DNA from: Lumbricus terrestris
Taxonomy: Eukaryota; Annelida; Clitellata; Crassiclitellata; Lumbricidae
Direction of reading: 5' to 3'
Assembly (NCBI GenBank): GCA_949752735.1
Contig: OX457036.1
Coordinates: 83,860,991 to 83,924,990 of the forward strand
Length of the DNA stretch: 64,000 nucleotides
Notes under the pieces: model-generated
The model's database searches: none
What the model was told of the DNA's origin: nothing
What the model saw: only the letters and a program-made list of their open reading frames with translations
Shown here: positions 1 to 14,400 of the stretch, in pieces
Layout of the letters: each line of letters opens with the position of its first letter
Position numbering within the stretch: the first letter of the stretch is position 1
Position numbers and translations under genes: made by a program

Positions 1-50
1 GCATCGAACTTTGTCGAACTGGTGGAGGAAAGACTTATGCCAAGCTTCAG
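1..50 (+). CDS. Copy A, exon: end of first half of WSC domain 1 (truncated by window)
   Basis: The visible codons read IELCRTGGGKTYAKLQ after two bases of a split codon. They are followed by a GT donor at 51, so the exon ends in phase 0. The match to the copy B exon 32421-32572 shows that this is the C-terminal third of that exon. The upstream part of the exon and gene lies outside the window. Confidence 0.8.
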
Positions 51-3000
51 GTATGCCGTACATAATCATATGTTTTTGCTATCACAATAGGCTATTGTAA
101 ATATATACACGAGCAATTCGGGCCAACGATGATTTTTGCATTACGAGAATAATATTATGAAGCTGCTTTTTACACTTGTCATTGATGGAATTGTATTTCC
201 AAAATAGATATGTCGACTACAGAGTAGGCTATATCCTCATGATAGGTCTACGTTACAATGCTGACATGTTTCTTTAAAAAAATACTACCGAGACTAAAGA
301 GCAGAGAACACGTAGGCTAACTGGAGTCCCTGAGATGAGTGATAATGATAATGTCAATGTAAAGCAGGCAGTGTGAAAATACTTTGAATTAGCACAAAGT
401 AAAGCGAATCGAGGAAATAGAGACATCAATTACCCTATGAGGAACCAAATTAAAACGTATAAGCCCTCTATACGGAGAAAACGTCTTCATTTCAAGGGTT
501 GTAAACTTGTGATTAGATCTAGATTAATGTTTGATGTGATTCATTGCTGTCTCATGGATGCCTTCAGAGGAAATTGCTATAGGCCTATTAAAGCATTCCA
601 GGATAAAGTTGACTAGAGCCTATATCTAACACAGATTGCGCGTTTTCTGAACGACTTGAAACACTTGTAATGCAAGGTTTAAATTACAGTTTCATTAAAA
701 ATGTTTTAATCTTATTGGTTAAGTAAGGATGAAAAATGTCTGTTAACCTTTTGCATTCCGGGCTCTCCGTTTTATTATGTCTCGTTGCCTTTGCGAAGGG
801 GTGGGAGAAGATCTGTGCCCCGAAAGTACCAGATGAGATAATTAGGCTATAGGGATTAACGGGGTTAAATAAATTATATTGCATGCTGAAACGTTTTGTT
901 TTCTTTTCGAATATTTTGATTATAAACTTATATTGAATATGTTTTATTTAGAATGGATCCGTTTGTCAGTGTGGCGATGACTACGGAGTACAGACGTTAG
1001 ACAGAGCATGCCATGTAATATGCTCTGGAAATCAGTCGGAATACTGTGGAGGAGTAACCAATGGATTACTGACGACATACGTTCTTTATACGGGTTAAGT
1101 AAAACAGTATCTTACTTGAATTAGGTGAATTCGTCTTTATTAGCAAATGCGGGTCTTGATCAGTTTTTCGCGTCAAACTCGCAGTGCTCAACTGAACCAC
1201 TTTCTCAGATGATGCACGTGCTGTAGTCATGTAGAATTCAACTAAGGCAAGGTTGAATCCATGCACATTATCACACAATCTAGTGCGCTTTCATAGAACG
1301 CTTGAGTTTATTCTATCCTTTTATGGACCTTTGAGGAGAACCTTCTTCCGGTCCTCACCGTCCTCCAGGCCTACAATTGCTCCACCCGTGAAGGTGTCCT
1401 GCCTCGTCTTAGAAACGACCCATCCTGGTTCCTAGTCTCAAATGCAATGGACTCGACCTTCAGATAATCAAGCCAACTTCCCACACATCGCAACATTTCG
1501 TTCGTCTCGAAACTCGTTGAGTGGCTCGTCGCCTTCCAGCTGACATTGAACCTTAAGAGTAGCCTAACCTCTCCGGTTGACCCAGTCTGGCTTCCAAAAA
1601 CGTTATTCTACCGAGACGTTACTTCTCCGACTTCTTCCCGATGTCTACGAAACCACCTACCGTTTTCAACTGAACCTCGTAGCCCGCTGTGACGTCAGTG
1701 CAGCGTTTTACACTGTGGACGGTGGACCATGACATTTTACTAGAACGGTTGCATATCTCATTTGACCTCTCTAGTAGCCTACTCTCCCCTTCCGGCTGAA
1801 ATCCGTTCTTAGTGAGCGTCTCATTTGTGTGGTCCACGGATCTTCGAAGTCTCAATGGGTTCCGTACCACAACTGTCTACTCCAGAGCTCCTTCTTGTGC
1901 CGCTTTCTCTTCATACATGGAGTCTTTGGGGTTTAGGACTCCGCCTCAACTCTCTCAAAGGTTCTATTAATTTAGCTATGCATCCACCAGCATCTGGCAA
2001 AACTAGATGTGACTACCCTTGCTGCCGTGACCATCTTTCCTGATTTTGTCTTTTCCACCTTGGTACGGATCCTTGGTGTTACCCTAGACCAGAAGTTCAC
2101 TTTTTCTCTGAATAATGGTCCCAGGAAGTCCTAGGTCTATTCGATTTATCAATATTATTTTAGGTTATATAGCAATTGACCATAGTAGGCATATACGTAA
2201 TGCAGCAATTCCGCTTTGCAAATTAAGTTTATAGCCTAATAATATTACATTTGGTCACTGGCGAATATTTAATTGTTGTAAACGTTCATAGTGTGTCCAG
2301 TTGGCAATTACTCCACACTATGTGATCGTGTGTGCCACTGCAAACGACAAATTCCATGTAATCGAGAGACAGGAAAATGTCCGAATGGATGTGACGGAAA
2401 TTACACTGGATCGACTTGCAACACAAGTAGATAACAGTGTTAATCTAACTAAATTTATGATTGATTGATTGATCGATTATGGGATGCTAGGACAAAGATC
2501 GTAATTCTGGATCATTAAAATTATCATGTACAAGGCTTCCTAATCTTAAAATTTCGTTTTTGAACACCGTCTTTTAATTATATTTCACGAACATTTCCTT
2601 TTGAGATGAATATCTAAAAATAAGAACCTAGCCTATAATTTTGTCGAAGACAGGTGTGCGATTGAAACCAGGTTTTTATGGCTTAGTTCTGGACCAATAG
2701 GCCTATTGTTTATCTGTCAAATTATTGTTTTAGGCTACATCTTCCGCTTATGCTGATTAAATTCTTTTGCATTTGTTTTAAGCAGGTTGCTAAGTAAGTG
2801 CAGTGTCTATTATTATTCTTGTTTATTTGCATGTATTTATGCCTTGGTGTATTCACAGTATTCACTTTCATTTTCCTAATTAAGGCACACTTATTAATAA
2901 CGAGTTTCATATTATGCAGTAGTCTCGTAAAAATTGCGTTAGATCGTTCTCGAGTCGCAGAGCACCCGTTTTTTTATGTCAAAACCATGGTTCACGCTCT

Positions 3001-6000
3001 AAGAGAATAAGCAAATGATTGATATAGGCTCCCTCCGAGGTTCTCACTCTGTCATATTCTATGTAGCCCTTATAGACTATATAATTATCATTATTAGTGC
3101 AAAGTAGGGCTGCCAACCGTCCCGGATTCGCCGGGACAGTCCCGGAATCGACCCTGTGCGTTCCGTGTCCCGGATTGATCTAAAAATGTCCCGGAATTTG
3201 GTCCAGATGTCCACTTAGCACAATTATTGCTCCTATTAATTTTTGCTTACTAAACTCAGCCATTTGTAAGATGATTTTTACGTCCTGCTCTCTATCTGCA
3301 TGACCTATAGATTACGTTGTTGACTGAACATCGGGAATTAAAGTCCTCAAAACTTTACAAATCACTGGCATTCGGTTTTCAGTTTAGCATATTGTGTTCA
3401 GTTTTAATCCTTTTTTGTGAGAGATCGTTCAGCATTATGAACGTTCTGTTGTCTAATAATCGCAATTACCTGAGCACCGAGAGTTCACCGACCTTATTAA
3501 AGCACAACTGTTAGCATGACATGTGCTGATTTCTGCGACTTTGTGGCCATCTAAGTTTAGTATGAATCTTGCTCTTCGGTCGCAGATCTATGAACCTACG
3601 ATAGGACATACCTACCAACTTCCCTCAATTTGGGCTCATAACTCTTACTCTGATGTGCCTAGAGTTTAAAATGTTTCTTCTTGAGGTTGATTATAGTTTT
3701 ATATTTAGGCTATAAAATTGTCTTTTGATGATTTGTCTGAAACTGTTAAGGACTTTTTAGTAGATTGTAGGCTTAGGCTATGTGTAGATTCTATACTGGG
3801 TTGACAACTTTTGTCAAATTATGCGTTTATGTGTATTATGTAAACTAATGGCACATCGAGTGGCTGAAACCTTAAAGGCCTTGAAGGCGTCCCGGAATGG
3901 CAAAATCAAAAGTTGGCAGCCCTAGTGCAAAGACTTATGCTAGTCTAAGCTTATAGTTTAGAGATATTATTGTAATTTTCGTGCTTGTTATTGGGTGTGA
4001 TCATATCAAGGGTGTTGGCTCTTAGTATATTATTTGCTTAGTAGGATCATTCACGATCTGTTCCTAAACTTAAGCTATGTAGATAAATAAATTTATTTGC
4101 TTGAAGCAATAACGTCTGCAAAGTACATCGGGTGTTTTCAAGACCACAGTAGCAAGCCTTTGTCAGAACGCGCATTGCCAAATAGAGTGCATTTTAACGA
4201 CAGTGATCCTGACAACTGGAGCAAGCTGACAATCAATGTGTGCATTGGCTGGTGTAGTGATGTCTTTTCGACGTTCGCAGGAGCTCAGGTAATTGCAGAT
4301 AATTTAAGACTTTATGATCTCAACCTACAATGGTGTAGAAAAGTTCAATTGCAAGGAATATACAATACTCTACGTATTGGAATATGCTTGGGCCTAAATT
4401 GCGCAAACCTATTGGCAGTAAAGACCATGTTCGGGTCTTCTTAATTAGCACAATGTTTTGCTAATTAAATGTAAACCTCCCACCAGTCCAACAGATTCTT
4501 CATTGGTGGATTCGTATCATGTTTTAAATATACGAGGATTGTTATCTGGCAGATTTTGCCTGTGAGTTCCCGCATTTTGCTTTTTCTACCTCTGTTCGCT
4601 ATCTTATAAGATAATGCGTAGGCAATAGGCATATACGGTACCTTTGCAAAACACATTCACATAACCTACTCTGTCGGGGGCGCGGACATTCCCCCTGGAC
4701 AAAACCCCCGGACAACAACCCCCGGACAATAACCCCCGGACAATTGCCCCTCCCGGGTAGGACAAAAAACCTGGTAGAACATATTGCGTAGAGGTGGTTG
4801 TACTATAAAATGCCGTTCCTAAGTACGCAAGTTAAATTGATGAAAAGAATTCTCGCTAAATAGAAGCCGGATTGATATATATATTTCAATGGGAAGAAAT
4901 TTCTTAAACCCCAAAAGTAGTAGTTAGAATAATAGGTTTCAACTTTCCAGGGGGAGCAAGTGCCCCCCTTGCCCCTATGTGCGGGCGCCCATGGCTGTTG
5001 CCCTGGTCGTTGCCCTGCCAGAACATTTGCAATGCCAGAATTTGTTCGGGCATATTGTTTCTTGCTGTTCACGTCCATCCGTCCGCTCTCTGGCATGGAA
5101 AAAATATTGGCAGTGTAAAAGTTCTGGCAGGGCAAAATTCTGGCAGGGCAACTGTTCTGACAGGGAAAGTTCTGGCAGGGAAAACTTCTGGCAGGGCAGA
5201 AATTCGGTTGTGGTACACTAGAGGAACTTTGTCGATACATTCAACGAGGAAACGCATACTCAGAACGTGGAAAATCTTAGTTCAAAGGGGAAAACATTTT
5301 CAATGTCTTCCTTCAAACTATTGCTGATAACTATCCCGTATAACAGTGCAAAATAATAAAAGTACCTGAACTGCAGGATTACCCCTTTGCCTTGCAAAGG
5401 CTGCCATATAACTTTTGTCACGCCATAATTTTGCCTTGCCAGAAATTATTTTTCTGTGTTAGAAATTTTGACTATCAGAACTTTTGACAAAATTTTGACC
5501 AACAATTTCTGCCCTGCCAGAATTTTTTCCTGCCAGAACTTTCCCTGCCAGAACAGTTGCCCGGTAATCGTCTTGGTCTTTCACTGCCAGCGTAGCGCCA
5601 CCCATCTGGCAAACCTTCCTCCTTTGTCCGGGCTTAGGACCGACACAGGGACGTTGTTGGTTCCCTGTGGCGGAGGATGTATGCAGTTTAACGTCATGCT
5701 CAGCAGGACACATAATTATTATTGATAGCGCTTACTATTAGTCTATCTGTTTTCCGTCTTGCATCTGACTCAGCGTTTTATAAGAGCCCTCGATGCACAC
5801 TAGATTCTGTCTAAAAAGTTCGGATTTCGGCTGTGAATGTCTCATGCTTTCTTTCGAGGTGTGGGTTGTTCGTAGGCCTATGCTTATCTTGGATTACAGT
5901 TGAAAACTTTTGAATGCTTTCAGTATGGCGAAGAATGCTACTGTGGAGAAAGTTACAATAAATTTGACCAACTGAATGAAACTGCATGCTCCTCGAAATG

Positions 6001-9000
6001 CTCTGCGAATAAAACAGAGAATTGTGGAGGCTCAAATGCCAACAGCGTCTATTCTGGTCAGTCCATTTGTTTCTTTTGTATTTCGACATTATTGTGCCTA
6101 ATAATGACAGTAACCAAATCGCTCAAATCGTGATTTTGATATAAAAGACAAAATTCTTATTTTTTAAGTGGGTCCTACCAAGTTAGGGATACAAGAATCC
6201 AGTGATCAATTTTGCAGAATTATTTTTCTGACGCATTTCAAACAGTAGGCATACAGAGGTTAAAAGTCATAATTGGAAAATAATTCGCTGATCGAAACAA
6301 TGAAAGAATGGATTACTTGGGCCTACTTTGTTGTTGACTGTGCATGAGCTACAATAGGGGTGTCGTTAGTCATATCGCCATTGGATTCAAAAGAAATCTA
6401 TGAAATTTTATCCGTGTCGGTTCCCACTTTATAATTTCTCTTACAGTGTTTCAGTATCTTCACATGAAAGTATTCTGGTGTAGGGCGGTTAGTAGCACTT
6501 TTCACTCGCAGAAAACGGGATTAATAATCCGGACGAATTGGTATTACAAAATGAAGAACAGTGTAATCGAAGCTGTTGAGCAGTTCATCTGTAGCAACAG
6601 ATCTCCCGATCTGGGATACAAAGTCAACAACGCTTTGGACAGGCAATAATATTGATCTACGTGATTGTACTGCTGCACTTGAATTAAGAATAGGCCTACA
6701 AAACTAACACAATACAACTGCAGTTTGATATTGCCCTTCTTACGAAGTTCCGGAGTGCACGCATGCCTACATGTAGATGGCGAAGATGCACCTATAATTA
6801 TTGCAGACAATGCAGAGCAATGTAAAGACTTTGCTAACGGCTCCCATAGGACTACGGAGAGAATCGAACCGGTAGTCTCCGTGCTACAAGCCGAGGATGC
6901 ATAAACATTGATGGCATGAGCCTAGAGTTCATAATCTGGGTTTTTTTGCAGCAAAAGCAGATTTTAAAATGTGGCAATTGACTAGTTAATCCGAATAGAT
7001 GGTATCACAATTAGAAAAGATGCTATCGGACTAGTGCTGAGGTTTATCTATAGCAACAGAACAATTGTCATATTAATATCCACAGGGCAACAATAATAGA
7101 TCTATTCAATTCATTTACTTTCACTGTTGCATTTGTTAAGAAAGGAATAGCACTAAAGCAGAGCAGGTATTAAATGGCAGCAATTGACTACGTCTTAACA
7201 TCTACCTTCTAATAGTTGCAGAAAGACATGTTGAGTACTTACTTAAGTCTTACTGGCTTTCCATCCAAACTGCTCTTCCCAGCTGTGAAAGAAAAGTCTC
7301 TCACAGGTTATTGAGTTATTGAAGAATGACTATAGTATAGGCCTATAAATTATATATTATGATTCCTCAGTTTGAAAGATATTAAAATGTTATGAATCAA
7401 CGTCTTCTGTAGAATATTGATAGAGCCATGGGCGAAAACTTGGTCTAGAAGTTAGGGGAGACGAACGAGTGGTCGAAAGACGACCGCTGAGGCGCCACAT
7501 TTTGGGCGGCCGCCCGAGTCGCCGACGAAATTTTCCATTTTCATCGGCCAAAATTTCTGACGACCTTTTAAAGTCATTTGGTATTCTAGTCTTCTTTATA
7601 GTCTTTACTTCTTGCGATATTACCAGAATTAGCCAATTAATCCACTGTAAAATTTAGGATGCTATTTTAAAATTTATTTTCTTAAATATTGGAGGAGACA
7701 TGACAATGGACAGTTCCCACCACCATTAACATTGGGGGGACCGTCCGACTCTGTCCCCCTAGGTCTCCGCCCATGGATAGAGCCATGTTCAAGTGTCCAT
7801 TCACATTAATAACTTTATAGTATTCGAACCAAGAACTTAATTTCAGTATTCCTATGAGACAACTTATCCATTGATGGTTAGGATTGATAATTCCGCTTTA
7901 GACTAGGATTCAATAGGGCCTGAATGCTTTCTGTTTACAGTCTGTCCAGCTGGAAATTTCGGAAATGGCTGCTCAAGAAAATGTAATTGTGTGGACGATG
8001 GCAGATGCGTTTATCTAAATGGTTCATGTATCTTATCTTCGTGTAAACCTGGATGGACAGGCACCAGTTGCAATTTCAGAGGTTAGGTTGATCATACTCG
8101 TATGTTTATTTACTCAAAACTATAGTGTATTTTTCGCTTACATCACCGTGGTTCAATAAAAAGCAAGCCAAATTGTTTTTCATATAGGGCCCAGGCCTAT
8201 CTCTAATGCCCGATGATTAATCATGCTAAACATTTTCCAATATTTAGAGAATTGAACCAACAATTTGATTTCAACATTTCATGTGATTTTCAGGTGATAT
8301 GTACAGAAAGATAAGTATTTATCAACTTCATCTTCCGAAATTTAAGTTTTCAGCAAGTCTGTTATGGTGGTCGTTGAGGTTTCGACGCTTGGTCATTCCC
8401 ATTGCAGTCTGTTTTCATGTTTGAAGTACTTTGTTATAAAATTCAAAAGAAAATTGCTCGTAAACCTAAATTTCATCAGATGAAATTGAAAGATTCATAT
8501 CTATGTTCCATTACGGTTCAATTATCTAAATATTTGGAAAATTTTAGTATGATTAATCATCAGGCATTAGAGATATAGGAAAAAATTTTGGCTTGCTTTT
8601 ATTGAACCACGGTGTATAATGTATGTTCAACCAACATATATATTATATGTATATTAAATAGGATGCATTGTTTTGTATAAAAGCATTCATGATGACTGAA
8701 ATTTTCAGTCATCATTAAATAAATGCTTTTATCCAAGACAATGCATAGTTTTACAAATTGGTGTCTAAAAGTCTGAATTTTCACTATTTTGACGGATTTT
8801 CAAGTCTCATGAAAGAGCGTTTGCCGATTCTTTTATAGGCTTAAGGCATCCTTCAATCAAAAAATGTGGGACTATGCTAATTAATTAATATTAGTGAATG
8901 CATTTCCTGTAGATTGTGCAGTAGCTAATGGCGACTGCTCTACATACGAGACTTGCTTAAGCGTTGACCTCAAGTTCACAAATATCAACGTGTGTCGATG

Positions 9001-11378
9001 CTCAGATGGATTCCAAAGAGGCAGACTATGGCAAAACTGCACAGGTGAGTTAGTCCGCCAAAAACGTAATGGCGATTTGAAATGAGAACTAGCCTAAATG
9101 CATAGTCGGACTATGTGCAAAAACGGGAATACCTGCCACGAATGAAGAGGAGGTGATATTTTTATGTTCTTTTGAATGAAAATCAGAGCTGAACTGTCTA
9201 ATAATCGGGATACTCCCATAGGCTTGCATGTCCTTGTTAACTTTGCAAGGGTAACAGGACAATTATCCCCGGACAGTTACCCCCGGAAAATTACCCCCGA
9301 CAACTACCCCGGGTACCAATAACCTCCCCGGACAATTACCCCCGCGGACAACTACCCCCGTGCCAATAAACCCCGGACAATTACCCCCGTGCCACTAACC
9401 CCCGGAACAATTACCACAATGTCATGACAATAATCCAGCTAGCTGAGAGACAACTGAGTTTTACAGAAAAAGCTGATTAGTGTTAATGACTTTATTTTAG
9501 TCTGAAAATAAGTCTATCATTTAGTGCTAAACTTCAAGAAAACATATTAAATCTATATAAATAAAAATGTAAAACGTTTCTGTTTGTTACCCCCAATCTC
9601 GGAAAGTTCTGGACCGATTGTTTTGAAAATTTTACCAAAACGTTCCATTCGAACATGAGCGGGTTGATATAATGCCTTTTTGGAAAAAGCACAATCTTTA
9701 CGACCCAAAAAACACAACTTTTAGGGGAGGGGAGGAGGATGGGAGGGGATTGGAGGGGATGGGAAAGGAGGGGAGGGGAGGGGAGGGGAGGGAAGGGGAA
9801 GGGAGGGGAGGGAAGGGAAGGGGAGGGGAGGGGAGGGGAGGGGAGGGGAGGGGAGGGGAGGGGAGGGGAGGGGAGGGGAGGGGAGGGGAGGGGAGAGAGG
9901 GAACGGGTGGGGTGGGGGAGGGGAAGGGATGAGAGAGAAAGGGGAAAAGGAGGGGAAGGGGACGTAGGGAGGGAGGGTTGGATAGTCTTTTCAGCCACAG
10001 CAACGCGTGGCCGGGTACAGCTAGTATTAAATAAAGTCAAATCTACAATGTGTTCTAAGCTTACGTGTGAAACGCTCAAGAAAACTCAGTACACTATCCC
10101 TAACGTTTAAATATTTTCTTGAACCTTTAACACGTAGAGGTTTTCTTTAACCTAGATGTGTTTAGAATGGACTTTATTTAATACAAGCTGGGTTACCCGG
10201 CGTTGCCCGGGAAATTTAGGATACGACCCGCTCCCGGCCGCAAACACACCACACTCCACCGCATCACACCCCCACCCCACAACACCCCACCACACTCCGA
10301 CCTCCACCGGAACGCCACCCGTGAAATTTGGGTTTTCGGAAAAATTCCCCCACCCCAATTCCCCATGCCCACACCCATGCCCAACTTCTCCCCAACCCCA
10401 ACCCCCACCCACCCCTACTCCCCCACACTCCCATCCCCACCACCTCACCCCTCTCCAGCTCACTCCCCCTCACCCCCACCAACCCTACCCCATTCCCACC
10501 CCACCCCATCCTCAACTCCCCACCCACCCCACTCTCTTCCCACCCCACCCAACCTCACCCCACCCCACCCACCCCCACTCGCCACCCCGGACCACACCAC
10601 TCCACACTACACTCCGACCTCCACAGGTACACCACCCGTGAAATTTGTGTATTCGGAAAATTCTCCCTACCACCATCCCCACCCCACCCCATCCCATCCT
10701 ACCCACCACCCACCACACCACACTACGACCTCGACCGGTACGCCAATTGTGAAATTTGGGTTTTCGGAAAAATTCTCCCACCCCACTCCCAATCCCCCAT
10801 ACCCCACACCTCTCCTAACCTTCTCCCCAACCCCACCACCCACTCCACCCCCGCTCCCCAACCCTCCCACCGCCATCCCCACCCCATCGGACCCCACCCA
10901 CCACACTCCGATCTCGACCGATACGCCACCCGTGAAATTTCGGTTTTCGGGAAAATTTTCCCTCCACCGCCCCCACGACCCACCCACCCACACCCATGCC
11001 CCACCCGGTCCCTGCGTGCCGAGGTGTGGGCTGAGTAGAGGCGAGGGGGTCCGCGTAAAAATCTGTCTAACTGTGAAACTATGGCAAGAGAATGGAAATT
11101 TATAGCGAAAAGTAGGGCTTTCGCAACCCCCACCGTGGCCCCCATGGTGGTAGAGATTCGAAAACCACGCCACCGGGTGGCTCTGATGACCCTCTGTCTA
11201 GGTACAAAGTTTCAGAGGAATTGCTAAAAAAAGGTGACTTTTGGGGGGTTTCGTCCCCACCCTGGGCCCATGGTGGTAGAGAATCGCCAACCTTTCGTTG
11301 GGGTGTCTCATGCCGAGACCTACACAGTAGTGAAGGTTTGGAGTGAAAAGCTCAAAAACTGTGGAAATGCATCCCGGT

Positions 11379-11430
<52 letters not shown>

Positions 11431-14400
11431 ATCTTCTCTTTATTTATATAGATGTTTTGTTGAACGTTTAACATCATGGGTGGTTCATCAGGGACTAGGG
11501 GGATAAGCCCCCAAGAAGTCCCAGATTCATGTTTTTAACCATGTAAATGGTATTTTTTTCGGGCTTAGCCACCCCCCAGTAACTTTCATGAGATTTGAAC
11601 TTGACTACTAAAAAAGTCATCAACTTTTTCGCCCGGGAAATACATAGTAATTTCATGAGATTTGAACTTGACGACTAAAAAAATATTGTCGGCACCGCTC
11701 GTTCTGGGCCAAGTTCTTTTTAGCCCCCCCCCCCAACGGAAATCAAACATCGCCCATGTTTAACACTGAGATAGACTTAGTTTTAAGCTAAATAAAGTCA
11801 TTAACACTAATTATCATTTTCTTTAACACTCAGTTATCTCTCAGCTAGCTGGGGTCATGTTATGGGGGTAATTGTCAGGGGTTATTGGCACGGGGTAATT
11901 GTCCAGGGGTAATTGCCTGGGAGCTGGTTGCTGGTACCGGGGTAGTTGTCGGGGGTAATTGTCCTGGGTAATGTTCCGGGGTGTGTGTGGTAGTTGTTAC
12001 AGAAGGCTAGAACCCTAATGCAAGATAGAATCTCGGGTAAATCATAAAATTCTACTGCAAAAATTAGAAAACTATGGTATAGGCTATGTGATATATATCT
12101 GCAACCGAAATTATTAAAATAATGTCTAGCTACAAGATGCAAAATATTAAAGCTTGACTATGTATCCATCGAATTTGAATACCGACTAACTAGTTGTTTG
12201 CATTTGTTTTGAAACTTGCTTTATATCACCTAGTAAACAGTTGACTTTCAACGAACTGTAAAGATAAACCCTATCTTCAAAGCGTGACCTGCTTTGCCAT
12301 CACAATGTAGGCCTACTTAATTTGTGTTGAATTAAGTTAAATCGGCACCCTTTGAATTATTGACCTGTCAAAATTGCCCTTATTCAACGTTCGTTCTATT
12401 CTTATTCGTCCTTTTGATCTGTCTTATGATCTTTGGCATTTCGCGGTTATTTCGCCCTTTCAAACGTGCGCTTTAGTTACCATGCGCTGTATTGATTTCG
12501 TCCTGTTGAGTGTGCCCTTTTGATTGCACCCGTTTGACTTGCGTCACTGTGATAGTAGACCTGTATCTGCCAGATGCAAAATATTAACGTTTAACTTACC
12601 ATGTATCATCCATTAATTTTTCGATCCCATGTAAGTCGCCGACATATTCAGCGTCGCACAGTTCCACCTTAACGATCGAAACGTAGGCCTAGTCAAATTA
12701 AATAAGCAAAAAGAACATTGTAAATCAGTACCGTTGCCAAAGTTGAGTAGGTCTATAAAGCATGGTAGGGGTCTAAATGGGTCAAAGCTTCAACTTAAAT
12801 CTTTTGAACTACCGTATATAAATTGAATTAGGCTACCTAAAGCTTCTAACTGAACTCTTGCATTTTCATTAGAAAAGCTATCTTAGATGATGCAGTATAA
12901 TGGTTATTTTAGTTTCAAGTAAAGTCTGCAATGGGCACTTTGGTGATTCAATTCAATGTTGCTAGAGTCTCATTCTTTATTTCTTACTAACATTCATATG
13001 AAGCTCATTTCAGTTAGAAAATTTCTTAATTGATAAACAGCCTTAGAGCGAATGAGCCATTGATTATAATGCATGGTATGAAAGCGATTGCCGAGAAGTA
13101 AAATGAAAATTCTATATTCATTATTATTGTGTACCGGAACTGTTATAGTGAACTCTAATGAACAATATTATTGCGCTTTAAGAAAATATGCAGAATTAAA
13201 TACATATAATACACATTAATATGATGGCGTAATCATGGGCGCCCGCAGAAATTTTGCAGGTGGGGGCAGAACACAATGGCTACGGTTAAATTTTTTTAGC
13301 AAGATATGGAAAATTCAAAGCAGAATATTAAGAATATGAATATGTTTTCACGAAGTTTTCTAAATTTCAATTTCTCAATGTTACTATGTGTATCTCCAGT
13401 AACATTTGCGATTAGTGCGATGAAATTTGTTAAAAGCCAAAAATAGTAGTAAACAATGGGAAATCAGTTTTCCAGGGGATCCCCCTTGTCCCTATGTGTT
13501 ACTTATTTGTATTGCTACGCTAGGCTATACTTGCATTTTGTCAAATGATTTTCAGACATAGACGAATGTACCATGACTCCGTCAGTGTGCGGAGTAGGTT
13601 CAGCGAACTGTACAAACACCGTTGGTGGCTACAGATGTCATTGCGAAAATGGTCAGACGACTGACAGCCAGACCTGTACCATAGGTGATTTTTTTATCTC
13701 ACATGCTCGAGAAGTCACCTAAATCATTAATCATGAGGTAGAGCGTATTTTCATTTGTATTCTAAATTTAATGAATTTCAAGATGCGTAGCCATTGTGTG
13801 CGTGCATGTGTGTTCTCGAAGGTAGTGCGGCTGGAGAATTGTAGGGTGTTGTAGGTTAGTGATGGGACTTTTCAGTCGATGAACTTAGGGAATTTTTATT
13901 CATTGGAGCTATTTATTGAAAATGGAGAATTTTAGCAGGACAGGACGTTGTTGTGAAAAGCAGAAGGATTAGGAACCAGTTTGAAGTTGAGTTCATTCTG
14001 CAATCAAGCTTTCTAGTCAAACTGTCCAATACGACGAAAGAATGGGAGGAGTGTGAGGAGGTCGAGTGATGGAGGCGAGACAGGAAGGACAGAGCGTTGG
14101 ATGTGTAAGAAGTTACATAATTATGGTAGAACGATAATGCATGTTGAAGACGGTCATGAATGCGATGCCGCTGTCAAGGATTTTAAGAAGGTCGAGAAAC
14201 ACTTATTATAGAGAATTACCTAACGCACTACAATCAGAGAGATGAAAGTTAGTCATCAAAACTACTGTCAAAGTTATTAGGTCCGTAAGGGTGGCAGCAA
14301 ATGGCAAAATACCTGAAAATGGTGTAGCCTATTTGTAGGATTTAGCCGCGATTTGTGTTAGCCAGAAATGATGGCGTTATCGAACTAGAGCTAAACAAAA

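Larger units (their letters stand above)
9251..12000. mobile_element. Foldback-like element with CCGGACAATTACCCC tip arrays (copy A)
   Basis: The left tip (9260-9420) is an array of about 15-bp units of the CCGGACAATTACCCC type; the right tip (11865-11980) holds the same units inverted. Next to both tips lie matching inverted segments (AGCTAGCTGAGAGACAACTG-like at 9435 and its inverse near 11840; the TTAACACTAA region at 9480 and 11800). The copy B counterpart is about 44022-46500. Two Helitron-like units sit inside copy A, a mariner inside copy B. Exact ends and target duplication are not clear. Confidence 0.65.

Noticed and set aside
10156..10641. Proline/histidine-rich frame resembling a secreted repeat protein
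   Set aside because: It arises from CACCC-type repeats. The only conserved segments are the DNA-level 50-bp cores of the Helitron-like unit.
9672..11173. Long open frames on both strands across the GGGGA and CACCC tracts, the longest 300 codons
   Set aside because: They are low-complexity consequences of purine- or pyrimidine-only repeats, overlap in several frames at once, and lie inside Helitron-like non-coding units.
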